A DNA stretch of 50,811 nucleotides from Caulobacteraceae bacterium (lineage in GTDB: Bacteria; Pseudomonadota; Alphaproteobacteria; Caulobacterales; Caulobacteraceae): assembly GCA_031291645.1 (NCBI GenBank), contig JARLIQ010000136.1, positions 1 through 50,811 of the forward strand, in the 5' to 3' direction. Made by a program: the position numbers and the translations under genes. Below the pieces are notes generated by a model, which worked only from the letters and a program-made list of their open reading frames with translations, had not been told where the DNA came from and did no database searches. This document shows, piece after piece, positions 1 to 8,275 of this stretch; position 1 is the first letter of the stretch, and the number at the start of each line of letters is the position of its first letter.

Positions 1-1
1 G

Positions 2-298
2 ACCTTCGTATTCCTGTTCGTGATCATGGGCGCCACCCACGGCAATGCGCCGAAAGGCTTTGCGCCGCTGGCCATCGGGCTGTGCCTGACCCTGATCCAC
101 CTGGTCAGCATTCCCGTCACCAACACCTCGGTGAACCCGGCTCGCAGCACCGGCCCGGCGATCTTCGTCGGAGGCTGGGCGCTGCGGCAACTCTGGCTGT
201 TCTGGCTCGCGCCCCTGCTCGGCGGCGGCCTTGGCGGGCTTGTCTACCGCTGGCTCAGTCCGGCGGCCCCCCTGCCGGTGGACGTCGAGGGCGCCTGA
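2..298 (+). CDS. aqpZ: Aquaporin (MIP family), 3' part only
   Basis: The reading frame is open from the left edge of the window, so the N-terminal part of the protein lies outside; about 98 residues remain. The visible part carries the second aquaporin half-repeat signature, [13 protein letters not shown], whose NPA triplet lines the pore, followed by a final hydrophobic segment and a short hydrophilic tail. The spacing and the residues around NPA fit the AqpZ-type water channels of Gram-negative bacteria, about 230 residues long, in the inner membrane. Substrate selectivity cannot be judged because the first NPA and most of the selectivity filter are missing. The assignment to the MIP family is firm; the symbol is the likely one. 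Confidence 0.85.
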   Translation, partial: TFVFLFVIMGATHGNAPKGFAPLAIGLCLTLIHLVSIPVTNTSVNPARSTGPAIFVGGWALRQLWLFWLAPLLGGGLGGLVYRWLSPAAPLPVDVEGA

Positions 299-304
299 GG
301 CGGA

Positions 305-526
305 TCACCGGCCGGGGTAGCTGACCGCCATCCCGGCCCGCACGTCCTGCTGCACGCCATATTGTGGGAACGGATAGCGGAAGCCGTTCCGGGACAGGGC
401 CTTCATCCCCTCCATCGCCTCGCGCCGCTCGAACAGCTTCATCGCGAATGGGATGGACCTCAGCTTGAGCAGCCGGTCGAGTTCGCCCACGATGGCGGGC
501 TAGTCTTGCTTCAGATCTTGGGTCAT
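305..526 (-). pseudogene. DUF169 (COG2043) gene remnant: nonsense codon and large internal deletion
   Basis: On the minus strand a GGAG ribosome site precedes ATG at 526, and the reading MTQDLKQD is followed directly by an in-frame TAG at about 502-500. Beyond the stop the same frame continues with the N-terminal DUF169 signature (LRSIPFAMKLFERREAM), then jumps directly to what looks like the family's C-terminal end (SRNGFRYPFPQYG, then VRAGMAVSYPG). DUF169 proteins are about 250 residues long, so roughly 180 central residues are missing and the deletion is in frame. Both ends are still recognisable, so the decay is recent. The family function is not well defined. A restart at GTG 490 would give a 61-residue product that is unlikely to fold. 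Confidence 0.7.
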
Positions 527-584
527 GGCGCTCCTCCGAGAACAAGACTAGCGCAATCGCAACGCCAAGGCAGAGGAACGTCGC

Positions 585-1445
585 ATGGACCATCAGGACG
601 AAGCTGGCGCCAACAGCGACCAGGTTGCCTATTGGAACGCCGCCGCCGGCCAGACCTGGGCCGAGCTGCAGGACCGGCTGGACGCCCAGCTGCAGCCGCT
701 CGGCGAGCGGCTCCTGCAGGCGCTGGCGCCGACGCCGGGCGAGGCGGTGCTCGACATCGGCTGTGGTTGTGGCGCGACCACCCTGGCGCTGGCCGAGGCG
801 GTTGGGCCAGACGGCGCCGTGACGGGCGTGGACATCTCCTATCCGATGCTGGAGGTCGCCCGGCGCCGTGTCGGGGCGGCCGGCCTTTCCCAGGCGCGGC
901 TCGTCGAGGCCGACGCCCAGACCCACGGCTTTGCGCCCGGCGGGTTCGACGCGGCCTTTTCGCGCTTCGGGGTGATGTTCTTCTCCGATCCCGCGGCGGC
1001 CTTCGCCAACATCCGCGGCGGCCTGAAGCCTGGCGGGCGGCTCGCCTTCATCTGCTGGCGGGCCCTGCCGCAGAATCCTTGGATGCTGGTCCCGGTCGCC
1101 ACCGCGCTCGAGCGCCTGGCCGTCCCGGCTCCGCCGCCGCCAGACCCCCTGGCGCCCGGGCCGTTCGCCTTCGCCGATCCCGACCGGGTGCGGTCCATCC
1201 TCGAGCGCGCTGGCTATGCGCAGATCGAGATCACTCCGCACGACCAGAAGATCGGCGCGCGCGACCTCGACCAGGCGGCGGCTATCGCCCTGAAGGTCGG
1301 CCCGCTCGGCGCCCTCTTGCGCGAACAGCCGGACAAGGCGCCGATGGTGGTGGACGCGGTCCGCGACGCCCTGGCCCAGCATCTGACGCCCGAGGGCGTG
1401 CGGCTCGACTCCGCGACCTGGATCGTCCAGGCCCGCGCGCCCTGA
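585..1445 (+). CDS. Class I SAM-dependent methyltransferase
   Basis: The 286-residue protein has the glycine-rich SAM-binding motif I (VLDIGCGCGATT, about residues 57-68), the acidic end of strand 2 (VTGVDIS, about 80-86) and the motif IV/post-I region (FDAAFSRFGVMFF), the normal order for a Rossmann-fold class I methyltransferase of the Methyltransf_11/25 type. It is predicted to be cytosolic. The ATG follows a GAGG-rich stretch (gaggaacgtcgc) at normal spacing. It stands alone between the DUF169 remnant and the SDR gene, about 100 bp from the latter. The acceptor substrate cannot be told from sequence; a small-molecule substrate is likely for this subfamily. Confidence 0.85.
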   Translation: MDHQDEAGANSDQVAYWNAAAGQTWAELQDRLDAQLQPLGERLLQALAPTPGEAVLDIGCGCGATTLALAEAVGPDGAVTGVDISYPMLEVARRRVGAAGLSQARLVEADAQTHGFAPGGFDAAFSRFGVMFFSDPAAAFANIRGGLKPGGRLAFICWRALPQNPWMLVPVATALERLAVPAPPPPDPLAPGPFAFADPDRVRSILERAGYAQIEITPHDQKIGARDLDQAAAIALKVGPLGALLREQPDKAPMVVDAVRDALAQHLTPEGVRLDSATWIVQARAP

Positions 1446-1542
1446 CTGTGTGCCTTGACCGCGTCTTCGAAGACTTGAACCTCAGGCGGAAACACGAAAG
1501 GCTTTCTCCCATACCAAGAAACGCAAAATCCGGGAGAACGTC

Positions 1543-2364
1543 ATGGCCGAGGCTCGCATCAATCCGAACGGCGCCCTGAAGGGCAAGGTCGCGCTGGTCA
1601 CCGGCGCGAGCCGCGGCATCGGCGAGGCGATCGCCGCGCGTCTGGCGATGGAGGGCGCCCGCATCGCGGTCTCGGCCCGCACGGCCGAGCAGGGCGAGAG
1701 CCGCCTGCCCGGCACGTTGCAGGACACCGTCGAGCGCCTCCGCGCCGCCGGCGGCGAGGCGATGCTGATCAAGGCGGACCTGGCCCAGGCGGCCGATCGC
1801 GAGCGGCTGGTCCAGGTCGTCGAGGACACCCTCGGCCCGGTCGACATCCTGATCAACAACGCCGCCATCACCTACTTCATGCCGGTCGCCGACTTCACCG
1901 AGAAGCGGTTCAAGCTGATGTTCGAGGTCCAGGTCTACGCCCCGTTCCACCTGGCCCAGCTGGTGCTGCCGGCGATGCGCGAGCGCCGGGCGGGCTGGAT
2001 CGTCAACATCTCCTCGCCCGCGGGCCTGCATCCCAAGCCGCCCTACCAGGCCGCGGGCCGCGGCGGCGTGGTCTATGGCATGTGCAAGGCGGCGCTGGAG
2101 CGGTTCACGACCGGCCTGGCGTCCGAGGTCTACGAGGACGGGATCGCCGTGAATGTGGTCTCGCCCGGCCTGGTGGACACCCCCGGCGTCGCGGCGCACG
2201 GCCTGATCAACGAGCGAACCAGGGACCGCGTCCAGCCGATCGAGTATATCGCCGAAGCGGTCTACCAATTGGCCAGCGGCGATCCCAAGAGCCGCACCGG
2301 CCGGATCGACTACGCCGAGCCCCTGCTCAAGGAACTGGGGGTTTCACCGTCGTCCCTGATCTGA
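1543..2364 (+). CDS. SDR family oxidoreductase
   Basis: This 273-residue classical short-chain dehydrogenase has the cofactor motif TGASRGIG near residues 20-27, NNAA near 106, the catalytic serine in NISSPAG and the YxxxK pair as YGMCK. It should catalyse NAD(P)-dependent oxidation or reduction of a carbonyl or alcohol. An insertion-rich loop (about residues 165-180, HPKPPYQAAGRGG) between the catalytic serine and tyrosine differs from the commonest members and would shape the substrate pocket. The start ATG has a GGGAGAA ribosome site 7 bases upstream. There is no adjacent partner gene that would indicate the substrate; the P450 lies 3.5 kb away behind two unrelated genes. Confidence 0.88.
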   Translation: MAEARINPNGALKGKVALVTGASRGIGEAIAARLAMEGARIAVSARTAEQGESRLPGTLQDTVERLRAAGGEAMLIKADLAQAADRERLVQVVEDTLGPVDILINNAAITYFMPVADFTEKRFKLMFEVQVYAPFHLAQLVLPAMRERRAGWIVNISSPAGLHPKPPYQAAGRGGVVYGMCKAALERFTTGLASEVYEDGIAVNVVSPGLVDTPGVAAHGLINERTRDRVQPIEYIAEAVYQLASGDPKSRTGRIDYAEPLLKELGVSPSSLI

Positions 2365-2423
2365 CGAACGCTTAGCAATACGGCAACGCCTGTCGAATAG
2401 ATTTCCCTGCGAGGGGAGAGTTC

Positions 2424-4694
2424 ATGTTCGACGCCGATGGATCATTCGCCGACGTTGTGCGGCGAAGGACGGAGCGACTGAAGCTCCGCATGGCCCAGGC
2501 CGCCCTGATCGCGATCCTGTGCTGGCAGTCGATCGGCGGGCGCGCCGCCCTGGCCTGGATGGCGGTCATGGCCGGCTCGGCGCTGGTCGACGTCCGGATC
2601 GCGCGCCGCTACCTGCGCAGGCCAGGGGACCTGAACGCCTCGGCCGCCGTGTGCGTCTGCCTGCTGGCTTCGGCGACGGCCTTCGCGTCCGTGGGGGTCA
2701 TACTGTTGTCGCGCGCGTCGGCGCCGGGCCTCGCCGAGGCGGCTCTGGTGCTGTGTGCGATCAACCTGCACAACGCGATGATCACCCGCGCCTCGCGCCT
2801 GGCCGCGCTGCTGCTGTTGGGTCCTTCGGCCTCGATCCTGGTCGCCACGCCCTTCCTCTGCGGCCTGTTCGGCCATCCGGTGAGCCTCGTCGACGCGCTG
2901 ACGATGGAAGCCGGCGCGGTCATCTACCTGGCGTTCATCGGCCGGATGGCCTCGGCGCTGCAGGGCGAAAGCCAGGCGGTTCGCCGGGCGCTGGAGGACC
3001 AGGGCCGCGAACGCCGCCGGGCCGAATTCGCCATGGAGGAGGCGGTCAACAGCCGCGCGCGCTGGCGCATGGTGTTCGACCAGAGCCCGCTGCCGCAGAG
3101 CTGTTTCGACGCCTCGCGTCTGCACATGATGCTGCGCCCGCACATCGAAGCGGGCGAGACCTGCCTCGGCGACGTGGCGCGGGTGTTGTTCGCCTGCTCG
3201 AGCGAGACGCTGCCGTTCATCGTCCTGGGTGAGGCCAACGAGGCGGCCGAGATCCTGCTCGCGGTCGATCGCAGCGACGGACTGATCGATCCGGCCCAGT
3301 TCCACCCGAGTTTCGTCGACGGCTTCTGCGAGGGACTGAACGGCATGGACGAGGACGGGGTCCTGGCGCCGTTCGAGACCAAGATCGTCCGGCCGAGCGG
3401 CGAACTGGTCGAGCTGCGCGTCCACGCCCGTATGCCGCCGGGCCAGGAGCCGCCCTGGAACGGCTGCATGATCAGCTATGTCGACATGACCGGCGCGCGC
3501 CGCGCCGCGGCGGCCCAGCAGGCCGCGGTCGAGGCCGCCGAGTCCGCCAACCGCGCCAAGAGCGAATTCCTGGCGGTGATGAGCCACGAGATCCGAACCC
3601 CGCTGAACGGCGTCCTGGGCATGGCCCAGGCGATGGCCCTCGAGCCCCTGTCGCCGGTCCAGACGGAACGCCTGGGCGTCATCCGCCAGTCCGGCGAGGC
3701 GCTGCTGGAGCTGCTCAACGACCTTCTGGACCTGTCGAAGATCGAGGCCGGCAAGCTCGACCTGGAGGTCGCCGACTTCGACCTGGAGGCGGTGGCGCGC
3801 GGCGTGCAGGCGGCCTTCGGCGCCGTGGCGGTGGCCAAGGGGCTGAGCCTGGACGTCACGGTGGAGCGGCGCGCGCGTCGATGCTTCCGCGGCGATGCGG
3901 CGCGCGTGCGCCAGGTCGTCAACAACTTGGTGGCCAACGCCGTGAAGTTCACGGAGGCGGGCTCGGTCAGGCTGCGCGTTTCGGCGGACGAGACCGTGGT
4001 GCGGATCGCGGTGCGCGACACCGGCATCGGCATCGAGGCCGACCGCATTCCGCGGCTGTTCGAGAAGTTCGTCCAGGCCGACTCGTCCACCACCCGCCGC
4101 TTCGGCGGCACCGGCCTGGGCCTGGCGATCTGCCGCGAGCTCTGCAAGGCGATGGGCGGCTCGATCCGGGTCGAAAGCCGGCTGGGCGTCGGCAGCACCT
4201 TCATCGCCGAACTGCCGCTGGCGCCGGCGGCGACGGCCGCGCAGCCGGTCAGGCTGGTCGCCACTGGCCGCCGCGCCGCCCCGCGTCTCGACGCGCTGCG
4301 GGTGCTGGCGGCCGAGGACAATCCGGTCAACCAGCTGGTGCTCAAGACCCTGTTGGCCCAGGTCGGCGTCGAGCCAGCGCTGGTCGGCAACGGCGCCGAG
4401 GCGGTCAGGGCCTTCGAGCCGGGCGCCTGGGACCTGATCCTGATGGACGTGCAGATGCCGGTGATGGACGGTCCCGCCGCCGCCCGGGCGATCCGCGTCC
4501 GGGAAGCCGCGTCCGGCGCCGCGCCGACCCGGATCGTCGCGCTCACCGCCAACGCCATGAGCCATCAGGTCGAAGCTTATCTGGCGGCGGGCATGGACGG
4601 CATCCTGGCCAAACCGATCGAAGTCGCCCAATTGTACGCGGCGATGGCCGCCGCCGCGCCCAAGACGCGTTCCGGACGGCGCCGCGCAGCTTGA
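2424..4694 (+). CDS. Membrane-anchored hybrid sensor histidine kinase with receiver domain
   Basis: The 756-residue protein begins with a membrane domain of about six hydrophobic segments (residues ~25-190), followed by a short coiled coil and a PAS-like region (~205-365). The HisKA domain follows with phospho-acceptor His388 in SHEIRTPLNG. The HATPase domain has the N box (NNLVANAVKFT), G1 (DTGIGI) and G2 (FGGTGLGLAI). A C-terminal receiver domain has its phospho-acceptor Asp675 in LMDVQMPVMDG. No HPt domain is present, so the relay must use a separate phosphotransferase, or the receiver feeds back on the kinase. GAGGGGAG precedes the ATG. The small NTF2-like gene starts 15 bp after its stop and is probably co-translated. 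The signal sensed is unknown. Confidence 0.93.
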   Translation: MFDADGSFADVVRRRTERLKLRMAQAALIAILCWQSIGGRAALAWMAVMAGSALVDVRIARRYLRRPGDLNASAAVCVCLLASATAFASVGVILLSRASAPGLAEAALVLCAINLHNAMITRASRLAALLLLGPSASILVATPFLCGLFGHPVSLVDALTMEAGAVIYLAFIGRMASALQGESQAVRRALEDQGRERRRAEFAMEEAVNSRARWRMVFDQSPLPQSCFDASRLHMMLRPHIEAGETCLGDVARVLFACSSETLPFIVLGEANEAAEILLAVDRSDGLIDPAQFHPSFVDGFCEGLNGMDEDGVLAPFETKIVRPSGELVELRVHARMPPGQEPPWNGCMISYVDMTGARRAAAAQQAAVEAAESANRAKSEFLAVMSHEIRTPLNGVLGMAQAMALEPLSPVQTERLGVIRQSGEALLELLNDLLDLSKIEAGKLDLEVADFDLEAVARGVQAAFGAVAVAKGLSLDVTVERRARRCFRGDAARVRQVVNNLVANAVKFTEAGSVRLRVSADETVVRIAVRDTGIGIEADRIPRLFEKFVQADSSTTRRFGGTGLGLAICRELCKAMGGSIRVESRLGVGSTFIAELPLAPAATAAQPVRLVATGRRAAPRLDALRVLAAEDNPVNQLVLKTLLAQVGVEPALVGNGAEAVRAFEPGAWDLILMDVQMPVMDGPAAARAIRVREAASGAAPTRIVALTANAMSHQVEAYLAAGMDGILAKPIEVAQLYAAMAAAAPKTRSGRRRAA

Positions 4695-4708
4695 GGGAGC
4701 GTAACGCC

Positions 4709-5089
4709 GTGTCCGAGACCGCCGCGATCACCGCCACCATGGAGTGCCTCGACGACTTCATGGCGGCCTTCAACGCCCGGGACGTGAAGGCCTTCGAGGC
4801 GACCTTCAACATGCCCAGCGTCCGGCTGGCCTCCAACACGCTGACCATCATCGAGCCCGGCTATCACAGGCCCGGAATGTTCGAATCCGGCCCGCTCAGC
4901 GACTGGGACCATTCGGCCTGGGACCGCCGCGAGGTGATCCACGCCGGCGCCGACAAGGTGCACATCGACACCCGCTTCACCCGCTACCGCGCCGACGGCA
5001 GCGTCATCGGCGGCTTCGATTCCATCTATGTGGTGACCTGCGAGAACGGCCACTGGGGGATCAAGGCCCGCTCCAGCTTCGCGCCCTGA
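4709..5089 (+). CDS. NTF2-like / SnoaL-fold protein
   Basis: This 126-residue protein begins at a GTG 15 bp downstream of the kinase stop, with GAGGGAGCG as ribosome site. The pattern of a helical N-terminus (MECLDDFMAAFNARDVKAFEATF) followed by alternating strands ending in GHWGIKARSSFAP is that of the NTF2-like cone fold. In this family the fold serves either as a small enzyme such as an isomerase or cyclase, or as a ligand-binding domain. No catalytic set could be assigned. The tight spacing after the hybrid kinase suggests co-expression, but a functional link is only inferred. The longer open frame upstream is an antisense-free shadow inside the kinase gene. Confidence 0.7.
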   Translation: MSETAAITATMECLDDFMAAFNARDVKAFEATFNMPSVRLASNTLTIIEPGYHRPGMFESGPLSDWDHSAWDRREVIHAGADKVHIDTRFTRYRADGSVIGGFDSIYVVTCENGHWGIKARSSFAP

Positions 5090-5095
5090 GCCGGC

Positions 5096-5734
5096 TCAGC
5101 CCGCCGGCTGGCCGAAGCTGAGTCGCAGGATGGCGATCGAGGTCTCGCGGATCGGGGCCAGCGCCATCTGCGGGTCGACCAGCCACTGCATGGACAGGCC
5201 CAAAAGAAGGCTGCCGATCATCAGGGCGGCCGCGTCGGCGTCGATCTGCGGCCGGATCGCGCCCTCGGCCTGCCCGCGCAGCACCATGGCCTCCAGCCGC
5301 CGCTCGACCAGCTGGTGCGAGGCGGCGAAGGCCGCGCGCACCTGGGACAGGTCGGCGACCGCCCCGGCCATCATGATGAAGTAGGCGCGCACCTCGCCGT
5401 CGGTCTCCAGGTTGCGCAGATAGTTGTCCACATAGGCCACGATCGCCTCTAGGCCCGGCATCTCGTCGACCCGGCGCTCGGCGAAGATAGCGTCGGCGCG
5501 CGCGTGCAGGTGGGCGATCAGCGCCTCGATCAGCCCCTGCTTGGAGCCGAACTTCTGGGTCGCCAGCCCCCGGCTGTAGCCGGCGCGCTGGCCGATGTTG
5601 TCGAACGTCGCCGCGCCGAGCCCGCGTTCGGCGATCAGTTCGGCGGCGGCCGTCAGCAGCCCCTTCTCGGACTGGTCGCGGCGTTCGGACTGGGTGCGCC
5701 GTGTGGGGGCGGCGGCTAGGCTCTCTTGCGACAT
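5096..5734 (-). CDS. TetR/AcrR family transcriptional regulator
   Basis: The 212-residue protein has an N-terminal TetR helix-turn-helix (about residues 20-65; GLGAATFDNIGQRAGYSRG, then KFGSKQGLIEALI) followed by an all-helical ligand-binding domain. The gene is divergent from the P450 gene, with 109 bp between start codons. A perfect 7-bp inverted repeat lies 17 bp upstream of this ATG, well placed to repress both genes. By analogy with divergently encoded TetR regulators, it probably represses the P450 until the P450 substrate or a related compound binds. Its stop lies 6 bp from the end of the convergent NTF2-like gene. Confidence 0.9.
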   Translation of the reverse strand: MSQESLAAAPTRRTQSERRDQSEKGLLTAAAELIAERGLGAATFDNIGQRAGYSRGLATQKFGSKQGLIEALIAHLHARADAIFAERRVDEMPGLEAIVAYVDNYLRNLETDGEVRAYFIMMAGAVADLSQVRAAFAASHQLVERRLEAMVLRGQAEGAIRPQIDADAAALMIGSLLLGLSMQWLVDPQMALAPIRETSIAILRLSFGQPAG

Positions 5735-5750
5735 CGCGTCAGCTTAACTT

Positions 5751-5772
5751 ATTTGTTGGCCGTATAACAAAT
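5751..5772. promoter_or_regulatory. Probable TetR operator
   Basis: Perfect inverted repeat ATTTGTT - 8 bp - AACAAAT in the AT-rich gap between the divergent TetR regulator and the cytochrome P450. The 22-bp size, symmetry and position are typical of TetR-family operators. It lies 17 bp upstream of the regulator ATG and 71 bp upstream of the P450 ATG, so binding could control both promoters. That the neighbouring TetR protein binds here is inferred. Confidence 0.7.
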
Positions 5773-5843
5773 CCAGATCACAATGACCGTCGATCGGCGA
5801 TCCTCGGAATCGCCGACGATCCAGGGAGAAGGAGACGCGCGCG

Positions 5844-7118
5844 ATGGCCATACCTCAAGAGGTGGCTCAGACCATTGTCGACCCCAAGGCCTACGCCGAC
5901 GGCGAAAGGGTCGACGAGGCCTTCGCCTGGCTGCGCCGCGAAGCTCCGCTCGATGTCGCCCAGCCGGAGGGCTTCTATCCGTTCTGGGTCGTCACTCGGC
6001 ACGCCGACATCCTGGAGGTCGAGCGCCAGAACGATCTGTTCCATAACGGCGACCGGCCCACGACCCTGACCAACATCGAGGGCGAGCAGACGGTGCGGGC
6101 GCTGATGGGCGGCTCGCCCCACCTGATCCGCTCCCTGGTCCAGATGGATAACCCCGACCACTTCGCCTACCGCCGCCTGACCCAGGGCTGGTTCCTGCCC
6201 CAGAACCTGCGCAAGCTGGAGGACCGCATCCGCCTGATCGCGCGCGGCTTCATCGATCGCATGGCGGACATGGGCGAGCGCTGCGACTTCGCCCGGGACG
6301 TGGCCTTCCTCTATCCGCTGCACGTGATCATGGAGGTCATGGGCGTGCCCGAGGCGGACGAGCCGCGCATGCTCAAGCTGACCCAGGAGCTGTTCGGCAG
6401 CGCCGACCCGGACCTCAACCGCAGCCGCGCCCAGGTGTCTGACACCAACAGCGCCATCGCCGCGATCCAGGAGGTGGTGGCCGACTTCGTGGCCTATTTC
6501 AACGGCATCACCGCCGACCGCCGCGCCCACCCGCGCGACGACCTGTGCAGCGTGATCGCCAACGGCGAGATCGAGGGCGCCCCGCTCGGCTTCCTGGAGG
6601 CCATCGGCTACTACATCATCGCCGCCACCGCCGGCCACGACACCACCTCGAACACCACCGCCGGCGGCCTGTGGGCCCTGGCCGAGAACCCCGACCAGTT
6701 CGCCAGGCTGAAGGCCGACCCGTCCCTGATCCCCGGCTTCCTCGAGGAGTCGATCCGCTGGGTGACGCCGGTGAAGCACTTCATGCGCTCGGCCACCGCC
6801 GACGCCGAGGTGGCCGGCCAGAAGATCGCCAAGGGCGACTGGCTGATGCTGTCCTATCCCTCCGGCAACCGCGACGAGGCGGTGTTCGCCGACCCGTTCA
6901 AGTTCGACATCACCCGTTCGCCCAACAAGCACGTGGCCTTCGGCTATGGCGCGCACGTGTGCCTGGGCCAGCACCTGGGGCGGATGGAGATGCGCGTGCT
7001 GTGGGAGGAACTCCTGCCGCGGCTGGAGACCCTGGAACTGGACGGAACGCCCAAGCTCAGCGAGGCCAACTTCGTCTGCGGCCCGAAGACGGTGCCCATC
7101 CGCTACCGCATGCACTAA
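5844..7118 (+). CDS. Cytochrome P450
   Basis: The 424-residue soluble bacterial P450 shows the I-helix oxygen-activation motif AGHDTTSNTTAGG, the K-helix ExxR (EESIRW) and the haem loop FGYGAHVCLGQHLG with Cys373 as thiolate ligand. It has no membrane anchor, so it should use a separate ferredoxin and reductase; neither is adjacent. The start follows a strong GAAGGAGA site. Sequence style resembles the alphaproteobacterial P450s for terpenoid, steroid or fatty-acid substrates (COG2124), but the subfamily could not be fixed. It is divergent from a TetR regulator and followed 74 bp later by a phosphotransferase-family gene, an arrangement that suggests an inducible hydroxylation step. Confidence 0.93.
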   Translation: MAIPQEVAQTIVDPKAYADGERVDEAFAWLRREAPLDVAQPEGFYPFWVVTRHADILEVERQNDLFHNGDRPTTLTNIEGEQTVRALMGGSPHLIRSLVQMDNPDHFAYRRLTQGWFLPQNLRKLEDRIRLIARGFIDRMADMGERCDFARDVAFLYPLHVIMEVMGVPEADEPRMLKLTQELFGSADPDLNRSRAQVSDTNSAIAAIQEVVADFVAYFNGITADRRAHPRDDLCSVIANGEIEGAPLGFLEAIGYYIIAATAGHDTTSNTTAGGLWALAENPDQFARLKADPSLIPGFLEESIRWVTPVKHFMRSATADAEVAGQKIAKGDWLMLSYPSGNRDEAVFADPFKFDITRSPNKHVAFGYGAHVCLGQHLGRMEMRVLWEELLPRLETLELDGTPKLSEANFVCGPKTVPIRYRMH

Positions 7119-7192
7119 GGGTCTTGGTTCAAGTCCGGTGGAACCCCGCTCCGGCATGAGGCGGGGACATCGGCGCTAGGGATGAGTGACGC

Positions 7193-8275
7193 ATGGAAGG
7201 CTTGAAGATCGCGGCGCGTCCGCAGGATGTGGACGCGGCGTGGCTGACCTTGGCCCTGCGCCGGGCCGGGGTGCTGGGCGAGGGCCGGGTGACCGGGGTG
7301 GAGGCCAGGCCGGTCGGCAACGGCCTGGTGGGCGACAGCTTCCGCTTCGCCCTGGCCTACGATCGGCCCGAGCCGGACGCGCCTGCGAGCGTGGTGGGCA
7401 AGTTCGCCGCGGCGGACCCGACCAGCAAGGCCGCCGGGGTGTCGCTCAACCTCTATGCGCGCGAGGTGGGCTTCTATCGCGAACTGGCCTCGACCGTGGC
7501 GATCTCCACGCCCCGCGCCTTCGTCGCCGAGATCGATCCGGCCACCCAGGACTTCACCCTGCTGTTCGAGGACCTGACGCCGGCCCGCCAGGGTGACCAG
7601 CTGACCGGCTGTTCGGTCGAGGACGCCGAGACCGCGATGCTGGAGGCCGCCGCCCTGCACGGGCCGCGCTGGGGCGATCCGGCGCTGGCGTCCCTGGACT
7701 GGCTGGGCGCGCGGACTGAGACCAACAATGCGATCCTGCAGATGCTGCCGGCCGTGCTGGCCGGCTTCCGCGATCGTTACCAGGACGTGCTCGAGCCCGA
7801 GTTCATGGCGGTCTGCGCCCGGCTGCCGGAGGTCATGACCAACCTCCAGGCCGACCGGTCCGTCCCGCTGACCATCCAGCACGGCGACTTCCGGCTCGAC
7901 AACATCCTGTTCGACGTCCAGGGCGGCCGCCGGCGCATGGCGACGCTGGACTGGCAGACCGTGGGCCTGGGACCGGGCCTGGTGGACGTGGCCTATTTCC
8001 TCAGCGCGGGCCTCGGCCATGCCGATCGGCGCCAGCACGAGGGCGAGCTGGTGCGGCGCTACCACACCGAACTGCTGCGCTTCGGCGTCCGGGACTACGA
8101 CTGGGACGCGTGCTGGCGCGACTATCGCCGCTTTGCGGTGCACGGCGTCTTCATGGCGGTCTTCTCGGCCATCGCGGTCGAGCGCACGGCGCGCGGCGAC
8201 GAGATGTTCATGACCATGGCCCGGGGCGGCTGCGCCCAGGCGCTGGACCACGACACCTTCGGCTTCTGGTCCTGA
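7193..8275 (+). CDS. Phosphotransferase family protein (APH/ecdysteroid-kinase-like)
   Basis: The 360-residue protein has the protein-kinase-like small-molecule kinase fold. The Brenner/catalytic motif is HGDFRLDNILFD (about residues 230-241), with Asp as catalytic base and Asn for metal binding. A DWQTVGLGPGLVDVAYFL stretch follows, which supplies the DFG-equivalent aspartate. Members of this group (EcKinase/APH) phosphorylate hydroxyl groups of small molecules, and in actinobacteria and alphaproteobacteria they often sit beside P450s and acyl-CoA enzymes. Here it follows the P450 by 74 bp in the same direction. A hydroxylate-then-phosphorylate sequence is possible but inferred. Its TGA directly abuts the stop of the convergent PhyH gene. 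Confidence 0.8.
   Translation: MEGLKIAARPQDVDAAWLTLALRRAGVLGEGRVTGVEARPVGNGLVGDSFRFALAYDRPEPDAPASVVGKFAAADPTSKAAGVSLNLYAREVGFYRELASTVAISTPRAFVAEIDPATQDFTLLFEDLTPARQGDQLTGCSVEDAETAMLEAAALHGPRWGDPALASLDWLGARTETNNAILQMLPAVLAGFRDRYQDVLEPEFMAVCARLPEVMTNLQADRSVPLTIQHGDFRLDNILFDVQGGRRRMATLDWQTVGLGPGLVDVAYFLSAGLGHADRRQHEGELVRRYHTELLRFGVRDYDWDACWRDYRRFAVHGVFMAVFSAIAVERTARGDEMFMTMARGGCAQALDHDTFGFWS

Noticed and set aside
1463-1474. 12-bp palindrome GTCTTCGAAGAC before the SDR gene
   Set aside because: It could be an operator or part of a repeat, but it is short, with no second copy or nearby regulator to support it.
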